Source: an uncultured Erysipelotrichaceae bacterium
GTDB taxonomy: Bacteria; Bacillota_I; Bacilli_A; Erysipelotrichales; Erysipelotrichaceae
Reading direction: 5' to 3'
DNA length: 56,514 nucleotides
Assembly (NCBI GenBank): GCA_902761625.1
Contig: CACWLH010000007.1
Location: forward strand, 1-56,514
The notes beneath the pieces were generated by a model. The model had not been told where the DNA came from, searched no databases, and saw nothing but the letters and a program-made list of their open reading frames with translations. Position numbers and translations under genes: made by a program. Positions 25,102-36,858 of the stretch are shown here, in pieces (the first letter of the stretch is position 1; every line of letters starts with the position of its first letter).

Positions 25102-25713
25102 TCAGAGATTCTCCCAGTCGATCCGTTCGTTTTTATAGAAATATTCCTTTTCATGTTCGCCGATCTCACGGATCACGCGGCACGGCACGCCGGCAGCCAG
25201 CACATTGTCGGGGATATCACGGGTGACAACGCTGCCCGCGCTGATCACGGTGTTTTTTCCGATGGTGACTCCGGGCATGATCATTGCCCCGGCGCCGATC
25301 CAGGTGTTTTCACCGATGTGCACATCCTTTGCGTACTGAAGTCCCCTTCTGCGCAGATCCGCATTGAGCGGATGGTTGGCGGTGGCGATGGTGACATGAG
25401 GTGCGAACATGACATAATCGCCGACATAGATGTGTCCGTCATCGACCAGGGTCAGGCCGAAATTGGCATAGACATTGTTGCCGAGGTGCAGATGATGTCC
25501 GCCCCAGTTGGCATGAAAAGGAAGTTCGATATAGCAGTTTTCACCGCACTGTGCAAAGACCTCTTTCATGTATTTCTGTTTTTCTTCCGTCTGTGAAGGT
25601 CTTAACTGATTGAACTCATAGAGTTTTTCATAATATGGCGCCTGTTCATTCATGATCTCTTCATCAGCCGGATCATAGATGAGCCCCTGGACCATGCGTT
25701 CGTATTGTGTCAT
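25102..25713 (-). CDS. Maltose/galactoside O-acetyltransferase (hexapeptide repeat)
   Basis: Trimeric left-handed beta-helix acyltransferase that acetylates sugars using acetyl-CoA (LacA/Maa group). The 203-aa protein has the N-terminal Maa domain (ERMVQGLIYDPADEEI) and repeats such as HLGNNVYANFGLTLVDD, with the catalytic histidine in TANHPL and the signature WIGAGAMIMPGVTIG and AAGVPCRVI. AGGAGGAACAGCG sets the start at 25713; the frame to 25773 is not coding. It may detoxify non-metabolised sugars near the glucosidase genes. Confidence 0.93.
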   Translation of the reverse strand: MTQYERMVQGLIYDPADEEIMNEQAPYYEKLYEFNQLRPSQTEEKQKYMKEVFAQCGENCYIELPFHANWGGHHLHLGNNVYANFGLTLVDDGHIYVGDYVMFAPHVTIATANHPLNADLRRRGLQYAKDVHIGENTWIGAGAMIMPGVTIGKNTVISAGSVVTRDIPDNVLAAGVPCRVIREIGEHEKEYFYKNERIDWENL

Positions 25714-25754
25714 CGCTGTTCCTCCTGGTTCTATGATACCATGCGCGCACATTG

Positions 25755-25779
25755 AAAAAGGACAGGCTTTCACCTGTCC
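25755..25779 (-). terminator. Terminator after first GH1 gene
   Basis: Read on minus: GGACAGG / CCTGTCC with loop TGAAAG, then TTTTTC. Confidence 0.85.
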
Positions 25780-25795
25780 GCTGATGCTTTAACCG

Positions 25796-27250
<1,455 letters not shown>

Positions 27251-27266
27251 TTATTATTCTTCTTTT

Positions 27267-27272
27267 ATTATA
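27267..27272 (-). promoter_or_regulatory. -10 box for GH1 copy 1
   Basis: Minus-strand TATAAT 31 nt before the ATG; -35 not recognisable. ATGCAT (27281-27286) lies just upstream. Confidence 0.45.
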
Positions 27273-27313
27273 TCCGATACATGCATGAACGGCGAGGCAC
27301 AATCGGGTTTGCG

Positions 27314-27342
27314 TGGATAATCGCCGGCAATTCAACTATAAT
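27314..27342 (+). promoter_or_regulatory. Promoter for GH1 copy 2
   Basis: TGGATA, 17-bp spacer, perfect TATAAT. The leader contains the inverted repeat GACCTT-A-AAGGTC (27358-27370), directly before the ribosome binding site. Confidence 0.5.
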
Positions 27343-27357
27343 AAAAACATGGAAAAA

Positions 27358-28823
<1,466 letters not shown>

Positions 28824-28842
28824 GCTGACAACGAATGAGAGG

Positions 28843-28875
28843 TTCAGGGATGATTGCCCTGAATCTTTCTTTTCA
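28843..28875 (+). terminator. Terminator after GH1 copy 2
   Basis: TTCAGGG / CCCTGAA with loop ATGATTG, then TCTTTCTTTTC. Confidence 0.8.
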
Positions 28876-28877
28876 TT

Positions 28878-28906
28878 TTCAATTCCGCATGACAAGGTCT
28901 TATAAT
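28878..28906 (+). promoter_or_regulatory. Promoter for reductase-esterase unit
   Basis: TTCAAT, 17 bp, perfect TATAAT (28901-28906), 34 nt before the ATG at 28940. The -35 is weak. Confidence 0.5.
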
Positions 28907-28939
28907 GAATTCAGCGAACCAATTCAGGAGATGATCATC

Positions 28940-30997
28940 ATGAACGAAAAGCTCAGACCGCTTTTTACGCCATGGAAGATCGGCAATTGCGAAATCAAAA
29001 ACCGGATTGTCATGACTTCAATGGGCGGCACAAATCTGTTCGGCTGGATGGAAATCAACCATTTCGACAAAGCCGGTGCGCGTTTTATCAAGGAAGCAGC
29101 CGAAAACAATGCAGGGCTTGTACTTCCGGGATGTCAGCCCGTATACAATCCGATGTACGGCCAATGGCTTCACAAAAACAAAAAGATGTTCCGTGATCTT
29201 GCAAAATGGATGCCTCAGTTTCATCAGACCGGTGCAAAGCTGTTTGTGCAGCTGACAGCGGGCTTCGGCAGAAGTTTTACGATCACGGAAATGATGGAGA
29301 AGCTGTACACAAACAAGGTGCTGAGAATGGCAGCCAGACCGGTCATGGATCTGGATAAGATCACCGCCAGCGCCTCCCCTTCCCCAAACCGCTGGAGCGA
29401 CAAGGTTCCTTCCCGTGAAATGAGTGTTGAGGAAATTCATGAGTTCATCGATTCCTTTGCCCGGTGTGCACAATTGCTGCAGGAAGCAGGTGTGGACGGG
29501 GTTGAAATCCATGCCGTGCATGAAGGCTATCTGCTCGATCAGTTCACCTTGAAATATGTCAATCACAGAAATGATGAATACGGCGGTTCCCTGGAAAACA
29601 GATATCGTTTTGCGGCGGAAATCGTGAAGGCAATCAAGGAAAAATGCGGAAAGGATTTCCCGGTCTCATTGCGCTATTCAGTGGTTTCCAAAACCAAAGG
29701 CTTCCGCAGCGGCGCATTGCCCGAAGAACCGTATACCGAAGCCGGACGGGATATGGAGGAGTCCATCCTCGCCGCAAAATATCTTGAGGAAGCGGGATAT
29801 GACATGCTCAATTGCGACAACGGCACCTATGATGCATGGTATTGGGCACATCCGCCTGTCTATATGCCGAAAAACTGCAATCTTGCGGATGTCATTGAAC
29901 TGAGAAAACATGTGGATATTCCGGTCGTATGCGCAGGCAGAATGGATGTATACACAGCCGCGGATGCGATTCATAACAGAAAAATCGATGCGGCCGGCTT
30001 TGCCAGAGCATTCCTGGCAGACAGGAAATGGGTCACCAAGCTCATCAATGATCAGGCCAATGACATCCGTCCCTGCATTCTGTGCCATAACGGCTGTTTC
30101 AATATGTCCCATTACAGCGGCGTTCCCAATGATCAGGATCTCAATGATTCCCTTCATCTGGCAAGATGCGCGGTGGATGCGGAATGCATGCAGTGGGACA
30201 AACATTATATCAAGAAGACAAAAAAGCCGAAAACCGTCCGGATCATCGGCGGCGGAATAGCCGGTATGGAAGCCGCAAGAGTGCTCAGACTGCGCGGGCA
30301 TCATCCGGTGATCTATGAAAAAGACAGGCAGCTTGGCGGTGTGTTCATTGCCGGCACTTCGGAACCGTATAAAGCAGATATGCGTCAGCTGATTTCCTGG
30401 TACCGCAGACAGATGAAAGCCCTCGGGATTGAAGTGCATATGAATGAGGAGATTCATTCGGTGAATGAATTCCCGCACGATCCCGTGATCATCGCGACCG
30501 GTGCTGCGCCTATGATTCTGCGCAATGTCAAAGGTCACGAGAAAATGATCGACGCCGTTGATTTCCTCAATGGCCAGGATTCCGGGGATCAGGTTGCCGT
30601 GATCGGCGGCGGACTGACCGGATGCGAAATCGCATATGAGCTGTATCAGCGCAATCATAAACCGTTCATTGTGGAAATGAAGAATGATCTGATTGCCGCC
30701 AAAGGGGTATGTCTTGCCAACAGCTCTTATCTGCGCGAATTCTTTGCCTGGAAACAGATACCGGTTTATCTGGAAACCCGTCTGCTTGAAGTCAGAGAAA
30801 ATGAGGTCGTTCTCAAAGACAAAGACGGAAACGTATTCACGCGAAAAGCGGATACCGTCATCAGCGCGGCGGGTTATATCCCCTCTCCGCTTGCGGATCA
30901 CGCAAGAAAAGATGTTTATATCATCGGCGATGCGAAGGATACCGGCACGGTGAAAACCGCTGTCTGGAGCGCTTATGAAGCAGCCATGAAAATCTGA
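28940..30997 (+). CDS. Old-yellow-enzyme-type NADH:flavin oxidoreductase (FMN, 4Fe-4S, FAD)
   Basis: Multidomain ene-reductase of the 2,4-dienoyl-CoA reductase / 2-enoate reductase family, 685 aa. Domains: FMN TIM barrel (1-370; IHAVHEGYLLDQF at 190-202 is the substrate loop), iron-sulfur site C379-x2-C382-x3-C386 with C410, FAD Rossmann IIGGGIAGMEA (from 435) and NADH Rossmann AVIGGGLTGCE (from 553). The gap between the third and fourth cysteines is 23 residues, against about 11 in FadH. BaiC/BaiH, cinnamate reductases and daidzein reductase share this layout, so reduction of an alpha,beta-unsaturated carbonyl is expected. CAGGAG sets the start at 28940. The esterase follows after 38 nt. Confidence 0.92.
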   Translation: MNEKLRPLFTPWKIGNCEIKNRIVMTSMGGTNLFGWMEINHFDKAGARFIKEAAENNAGLVLPGCQPVYNPMYGQWLHKNKKMFRDLAKWMPQFHQTGAKLFVQLTAGFGRSFTITEMMEKLYTNKVLRMAARPVMDLDKITASASPSPNRWSDKVPSREMSVEEIHEFIDSFARCAQLLQEAGVDGVEIHAVHEGYLLDQFTLKYVNHRNDEYGGSLENRYRFAAEIVKAIKEKCGKDFPVSLRYSVVSKTKGFRSGALPEEPYTEAGRDMEESILAAKYLEEAGYDMLNCDNGTYDAWYWAHPPVYMPKNCNLADVIELRKHVDIPVVCAGRMDVYTAADAIHNRKIDAAGFARAFLADRKWVTKLINDQANDIRPCILCHNGCFNMSHYSGVPNDQDLNDSLHLARCAVDAECMQWDKHYIKKTKKPKTVRIIGGGIAGMEAARVLRLRGHHPVIYEKDRQLGGVFIAGTSEPYKADMRQLISWYRRQMKALGIEVHMNEEIHSVNEFPHDPVIIATGAAPMILRNVKGHEKMIDAVDFLNGQDSGDQVAVIGGGLTGCEIAYELYQRNHKPFIVEMKNDLIAAKGVCLANSSYLREFFAWKQIPVYLETRLLEVRENEVVLKDKDGNVFTRKADTVISAAGYIPSPLADHARKDVYIIGDAKDTGTVKTAVWSAYEAAMKI

Positions 30998-31035
30998 AAA
31001 CTGCACTCATCATACAGAACACAGGAGGAACACAG

Positions 31036-31974
31036 ATGGAAGTCAGAAAATACACATGGGAAGAATTCCCGGAATTCACTGAAGAGATTGAAGACGTGAA
31101 AGTCATCCCCACAAGCGGAAATGAACGCAGCGTTCATTATATGCATGATATTGAATATGCCGAAGTAAACGGCGTGAAGCTGCATCTGCAGATATTGATT
31201 CCGGCCAGCCGCAATGACGGCTTTGTGCCCTTTGGCGAAAAGCAGAATTTCAGCCGGCCGTGCTTTGTCTTTGTGCAGGGATCAGGCTGGATGAAACAAT
31301 ATGTATATGCGAATCTCGTCAACCTTTCCAGACTTGCGCAAAGAGGCTATGTATGTGCGATTGTCGAATACCGCCACTCCGGCATCGCTTACTTTCCCGC
31401 CCAGGCATGCGACGCACTCAACGCTGTGCGCTATCTGAGAAAGACGCATGCGGCATGGGGCATTGATCCCAACCGGATCATACTGGCCGGTGATTCCTCC
31501 GGCGGCCATACGGCAGTCTGGGGAGGCATGCTGCATAATGATGAGAGTGAACAGAACCTTTTCCCGGGCATCTCCGCAGAGGTCAGCGGCATCGTCAATT
31601 ATTACGGTTCTGTCTCGGTGATGCAGCCGGACTCCAACCCGCAGACAGTCAATCACTGCCTGCCCGATTCCCCGGAAGGAAGAGTCATGGGCAGAAAAAA
31701 TCTTCTGGAAAATGATATGGAACTGGCAAAGGTCTTAAGCGCGGAATGTCATATTGATGAGAATACGAAGATCGCACCGATGCTGATCTTCCATGGCACC
31801 AAGGATCGCACGGTCAACTGCACCGGCAGTGTGATTCTGTATAACCGGCTGAAGGAAACAGGCCATGATGTGACCCTTTACCTGATTGAGAAAGCGGACC
31901 ATGGCGGACCGGAATTCTGGACAGAGGAAATCCTCGACATCGTTGAAAGCTTTATGAAAAAGTGCTTTGAATAA
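31036..31974 (+). CDS. Alpha/beta hydrolase, Aes-type esterase
   Basis: Serine esterase of the HSL/BD-FAE-like group, 312 aa. The oxyanion segment is FVQGSGW (79-85, in place of the classical HGGG), nucleophile S155 lies in AGDSSGGH, and the acid and base are in HGTKDRTVN and ADHGGPEFW. Related enzymes cut acyl or hydroxycinnamoyl esters of plant sugars, which would fit the nearby glucosidases and ene-reductase, but the substrate is not shown. ACAGGAGGAACACAG is a strong ribosome binding site. Confidence 0.9.
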   Translation: MEVRKYTWEEFPEFTEEIEDVKVIPTSGNERSVHYMHDIEYAEVNGVKLHLQILIPASRNDGFVPFGEKQNFSRPCFVFVQGSGWMKQYVYANLVNLSRLAQRGYVCAIVEYRHSGIAYFPAQACDALNAVRYLRKTHAAWGIDPNRIILAGDSSGGHTAVWGGMLHNDESEQNLFPGISAEVSGIVNYYGSVSVMQPDSNPQTVNHCLPDSPEGRVMGRKNLLENDMELAKVLSAECHIDENTKIAPMLIFHGTKDRTVNCTGSVILYNRLKETGHDVTLYLIEKADHGGPEFWTEEILDIVESFMKKCFE

Positions 31975-32031
31975 TGAACAATGCTGTCTGTGCTGATATT
32001 ATGGTACGGACAGCTTTTCAGGGAGATCTTT

Positions 32032-32793
32032 ATGGTTTACGTATACGAGACACATCTGCATACACGCGACACAAGCAAATGCGGCAAAACTTACGCAAGG
32101 GATTATATCGATTTCATGATCGGCCGTGGTTATGCAGGCATGATCGTAACGGATCACTTTTTCAAAAACAATACACGGATCGACGAATCACTCGAATGGA
32201 AAACAAAGATTGATCTGTTTGCCAAAGGCTATGAAGAGGCACTTCAGGCAGCCGAAGGAAAAGATTTCACCGTGATGTTCGGTCTGGAATTCAAATTTGA
32301 AAGCGACGAATATCTGATTTACGGAATCAGTCCGCAATGGCTGAAAGAACATGAAGAAATCATGGACATCAGCCGCAGCGAGGTTTACCGGCTTGTTCAC
32401 GAAGCAGGCGCGATCATGGTTCAGGCCCACCCTTACCGTGAAAGAAAATATGTGCATAAGATTACGCTTTGTCCTTCCATCGCAGACGGTATCGAAATTT
32501 TCAATGCCGGCAATGAGCGCTACATGGACGCGCTGGCGGCGGAATATGCAAAAACATTGAATGTGCCGCTGTCAGCCGGAAGCGATATTCACTATCTCAA
32601 TGACAGACCGATGGGCGGAATCGCTTTTGACCGTCCTCTTCATACCATTGATGAGTTTGTCAAAGCCTTTCTCAATCACGAAGGAATTCCGGTTGTCATG
32701 GATGGAGACAAATTGATTCCGACGGATCAGATTGCCGAAATCCATACTGTCACCCGTATGCCGTCTACACCGGTAGTTTATGCGGCAGACTGA
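32032..32793 (+). CDS. PHP-domain metal-dependent phosphoesterase
   Basis: The 253-aa protein has the PHP metal motifs: ETHLHT (H8, H10), VTDHFF (D41, H42), QAHPYRE in the middle and SAGSDIHY near the end, which together bind two or three metal ions. Homologues are phosphatases or nucleotidases such as 3',5'-nucleoside bisphosphate phosphatase; the substrate is not known. GGGAGA sets the start at 32032; the 17 in-frame codons before it are unsupported. It sits 57 nt after the esterase gene. Confidence 0.88.
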   Translation: MVYVYETHLHTRDTSKCGKTYARDYIDFMIGRGYAGMIVTDHFFKNNTRIDESLEWKTKIDLFAKGYEEALQAAEGKDFTVMFGLEFKFESDEYLIYGISPQWLKEHEEIMDISRSEVYRLVHEAGAIMVQAHPYRERKYVHKITLCPSIADGIEIFNAGNERYMDALAAEYAKTLNVPLSAGSDIHYLNDRPMGGIAFDRPLHTIDEFVKAFLNHEGIPVVMDGDKLIPTDQIAEIHTVTRMPSTPVVYAAD

Positions 32794-32841
32794 GCCGTGT
32801 ATGGCAGATTATGGTAAAATAAGGAACGGAGGATTTGCATT

Positions 32842-33462
32842 ATGAAACTTGTTCTTGTTATTCTGATCAGCTATCTGTTCGGTTCCGTGCCCTGGGCACT
32901 GGTGATCGGCAAGGTCTTTTATCACAAGGACATCCGCAAGGAAGGCTCGGGAAATCCCGGTGCCACCAACGCAGCCCGTGTTCTCGGTCTGCCGGCCGGA
33001 ATCGCTGTGACGCTTCTTGATGCCCTGAAGGGTCTGATTTCAATGCTCATTGCCCACGCCATCGCGCCGGGCACGGAGATTTACGCCGGACTTGCCTGCT
33101 GCATCGGCCATTGTTTCCCTCTGTTTGCAGGGTTCAAGGGCGGCAAGGCAGTCGCGACTTCCTATGGCTTTCTGCTTGGCATCGCCATTCTGATCACCCA
33201 CGAATATGTCTGGAATTTCTTTCTTCCGGTATTCTGTTTCTTCTGCTTCCTCTTTTCAACAAAGATGGTTTCCGTTTCCTCGATGTGCTCCCTGCTCATT
33301 GAAACAGCCACATCTTTCATTCTCGCTTCCATGGGCAGAATCGAATGGAACATTCCGATTGCCCTTCTGATTCTCTGGGTATTTGTCACATACAGACACC
33401 GTGAGAATATTGTGAGAATCAAAAACGGAACCGAAAACAAAATAGGAAGGAAAAAGGAATGA
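32842..33462 (+). CDS. plsY: Glycerol-3-phosphate acyltransferase PlsY
   Basis: Inner-membrane enzyme that transfers an acyl chain from acyl-phosphate to glycerol-3-phosphate, the first step of phospholipid synthesis. The 206-aa protein has about five membrane helices and the family motifs GSGNPGATNAARVLG (34-48) and GHCFPLFAGFKGGKAVAT (phosphate- and acyl-binding loops). GGAGGATTTGCATT precedes the ATG; a TAAAAT box at about 32814-32819 may give its own promoter. It overlaps the downstream esterase gene by 4 nt. Finding plsY inside a catabolic cluster is unusual. Confidence 0.93.
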   Translation: MKLVLVILISYLFGSVPWALVIGKVFYHKDIRKEGSGNPGATNAARVLGLPAGIAVTLLDALKGLISMLIAHAIAPGTEIYAGLACCIGHCFPLFAGFKGGKAVATSYGFLLGIAILITHEYVWNFFLPVFCFFCFLFSTKMVSVSSMCSLLIETATSFILASMGRIEWNIPIALLILWVFVTYRHRENIVRIKNGTENKIGRKKE

Positions 33463-34235
33463 GCAGAATTGAAGAATTCTCACTGGATATCTCACCTCTG
33501 ACGCAGAATCCGCGCAGGGTCTGGGTATATCTGCCCGAAAGCTACGATCATACCAGGAAAAAGTATGACGTGCTCTACATGTTTGACGGTCACAATCTGT
33601 TCGATGATTCACTGGCAACCTATGGCAAATCATGGGGAATCAGGGATTATCTGGACAAAACAGGCATTGACCTTGTTGTGATCGGCCAGGACTGCAACCA
33701 TACCGGTTCCAAGCGCATGGATGAATACTGCCCGATGAGAGCGGAAAGACTCTTCGGAGACGATCCCATCAAGGTGGAAGGCGATATCACCGCTGACTGG
33801 TTTGTCAATGTCCTGAAAAAGGAATGTGAAAAGCGCTACCGCATCTATAAATCAAGAAACCACGTCGGCATCGGCGGCTCCAGCATGGGCGGCCTGATGA
33901 GTGAATATATGGTCGCCAAATACAGCCATGTTTACGGAAGCGCGGCCTGTATCTCCCCTGCCCATTATTATTGCTGGGAAGGACTGAATTCACTGATTGA
34001 GAACACCGATATCGAAAAATGCCGGGTGTTTCTGAGTTATGGCTCCGAAGAGATCAAGGGTGACAATGACAGATGGATCACTGCCATGGCGTCATTGCTG
34101 GAAATGAGCCGTCAGTTTGAGCAGAAAGGATGCACCTGCTATCCCTATCTGCAAAGCGGCGGCTATCATTCCGAAGCCAGCTGGGAAAAGATGGTTCCCG
34201 TCTTTCTCAAATGGATGTATCCCCATCTGTTCTGA
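33459..34235 (+). CDS. Putative esterase (esterase D / enterochelin esterase fold)
   Basis: Alpha/beta hydrolase, 258 aa, of the putative-esterase group. It opens with a beta-strand domain (RVWVYLPESYD), has LYMFDGHNLFDD as oxyanion segment and nucleophile S142 in IGGSSMGGLMS; the C-terminal histidine is in GGYHSEASW. Relatives include feruloyl esterases, S-formylglutathione hydrolase and acetyl xylan esterases. The ATG overlaps the plsY stop, so it is translationally coupled, and a terminator follows. Confidence 0.88.
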   Translation: MSRIEEFSLDISPLTQNPRRVWVYLPESYDHTRKKYDVLYMFDGHNLFDDSLATYGKSWGIRDYLDKTGIDLVVIGQDCNHTGSKRMDEYCPMRAERLFGDDPIKVEGDITADWFVNVLKKECEKRYRIYKSRNHVGIGGSSMGGLMSEYMVAKYSHVYGSAACISPAHYYCWEGLNSLIENTDIEKCRVFLSYGSEEIKGDNDRWITAMASLLEMSRQFEQKGCTCYPYLQSGGYHSEASWEKMVPVFLKWMYPHLF

Positions 34236-34244
34236 AATGCATGA

Positions 34245-34272
34245 GATCCGCTTTCTATAAGCGGGTCTTTTT
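34245..34272 (+). terminator. Terminator
   Basis: GATCCGCTT / AAGCGGGTC with loop TCTAT, then TTTTTAT. Confidence 0.85.
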
Positions 34273-34332
34273 ATATTTCCGGAAATTATCATGTTTGCAT
34301 GCATTTACAGCCAGTTTATGACTTTTCATTGA

Positions 34333-35853
<1,521 letters not shown>

Positions 35854-35864
35854 GACTTTCTCAC

Positions 35865-35902
35865 AAAAGTTCTTTCCTGAAATCCGGGAAAGAACTTTTT
35901 TT
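35865..35902 (+). terminator. Terminator after GH1 copy 3
   Basis: AAAAGTTCTTTCC / GGGAAAGAACTTTTTTT, loop TGAAATCC. Confidence 0.9.
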
Positions 35903-35956
35903 CATGGTGGAATTCAACTGAGCGGTGTATTCTGAAAGCGTAAGGAGTATTCACTC

Positions 35957-36832
35957 ATGGAGAATAAATTTTTCATTTCATACAAAATAAATGATCATAT
36001 CGAGCAGATTCTCGGTCAGGGCGGAGAACTCGCCTATCTTGTCAAAGGTGAAAACAGAGCCGTACTGATCGACGGGCTTGAAGGTGCCGGAAGCCTGAAA
36101 GCTTTTGTCAGGGAACTGACTGATCTGCCCGTCACCCTGATCCTCACCCATGGTCATCTGGATCATATCGGGGCGGCCTTTGAATACCGCCAATGCATGA
36201 TCCATCCCGATGACATGGAGCTCTTCTATGATCCGCGTCATTTTTCCAGAGAATCCAGGCTCGGCTTTGCGAAAGTGCCTTCCCCGCTTGCCAGCCATCA
36301 GCTGGCCTCATTGTCCATTGATGATGTCGTTGAGGGATGCACAGTGCGCATGAAGCCGCTTTATGACGGGGATGTTCTGGATCTTGGCGGGATTGAACTG
36401 GAAGTGATCGGAGTGCCCGGCCATACATGGGGAACACTTGTATTCCTGGACCGGAAGGAACGGATTCTGTTTTCCGGGGATGCCGTCAATATCAATACCC
36501 TGCTTGGCATGAAGGGCTCCGCGAGTGTTGAGGATTATCTGGAAAGCCTGCATCATCTGAAAGAATATGATGATGCCTATGATGTGATGTATGGAGGCCA
36601 TGGCACATCCTGTGTTCCGCGCTCCATCGTTGATGATGCGATCGCGATGTGTGAGCGCATCATTGCCCGCACGGATGAGAAGATTCCTTCATTTTCACTA
36701 GATCGTGAACAGGTATATTACGCTTCCGATCATAATCCCGACTACTCACCGAAATGCGGCGGTCTGGCCAACATCCAGTACAAGGAAGAAGAAATATTAA
36801 AAGGAACGGCGAAGAAATGCCGTTCCCTCTGA
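35957..36832 (+). CDS. MBL-fold metal-dependent hydrolase
   Basis: Metallo-beta-lactamase-fold hydrolase of unknown substrate, 291 aa. The metal motif is THGHLDHIGA (H65, H67, D69, H70), with further ligands in VPGHTWGT, FSGDAV and YGGHGTS. This pattern is that of glyoxalase II-like and general metallo-hydrolases, not RNase J or lactonases that I could specify. TAAGGAG precedes the ATG. It is a single gene followed by two adjacent hairpins. Confidence 0.88.
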   Translation: MENKFFISYKINDHIEQILGQGGELAYLVKGENRAVLIDGLEGAGSLKAFVRELTDLPVTLILTHGHLDHIGAAFEYRQCMIHPDDMELFYDPRHFSRESRLGFAKVPSPLASHQLASLSIDDVVEGCTVRMKPLYDGDVLDLGGIELEVIGVPGHTWGTLVFLDRKERILFSGDAVNINTLLGMKGSASVEDYLESLHHLKEYDDAYDVMYGGHGTSCVPRSIVDDAIAMCERIIARTDEKIPSFSLDREQVYYASDHNPDYSPKCGGLANIQYKEEEILKGTAKKCRSL

Positions 36833-36854
36833 AGCAGGAAATCCTGCTTCTTTT
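36831..36854 (+). terminator. Terminator after MBL gene
   Basis: GAAGCAGGA / TCCTGCTTC, loop AA, then TTTT. A second hairpin, GGAACGGC / GCCGTTCC, lies just upstream inside the last codons. Confidence 0.75.
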
Positions 36855-36858
36855 AGTT

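Noticed and set aside
28940..30997. Bile-acid 7-dehydroxylation (bai) gene
   Set aside because: Domain layout resembles BaiC/BaiH, but no other bai genes are near and the iron-sulfur spacing differs.
29678..31006. 442-codon minus-strand frame opposite the ene-reductase
   Set aside because: Fully inside a well-supported gene with intact domains; no site or promoter.
32981..33060. Phage or insertion-sequence boundary around plsY
   Set aside because: No inverted repeats, transposase fragments or change in base use were seen; only the context is odd.
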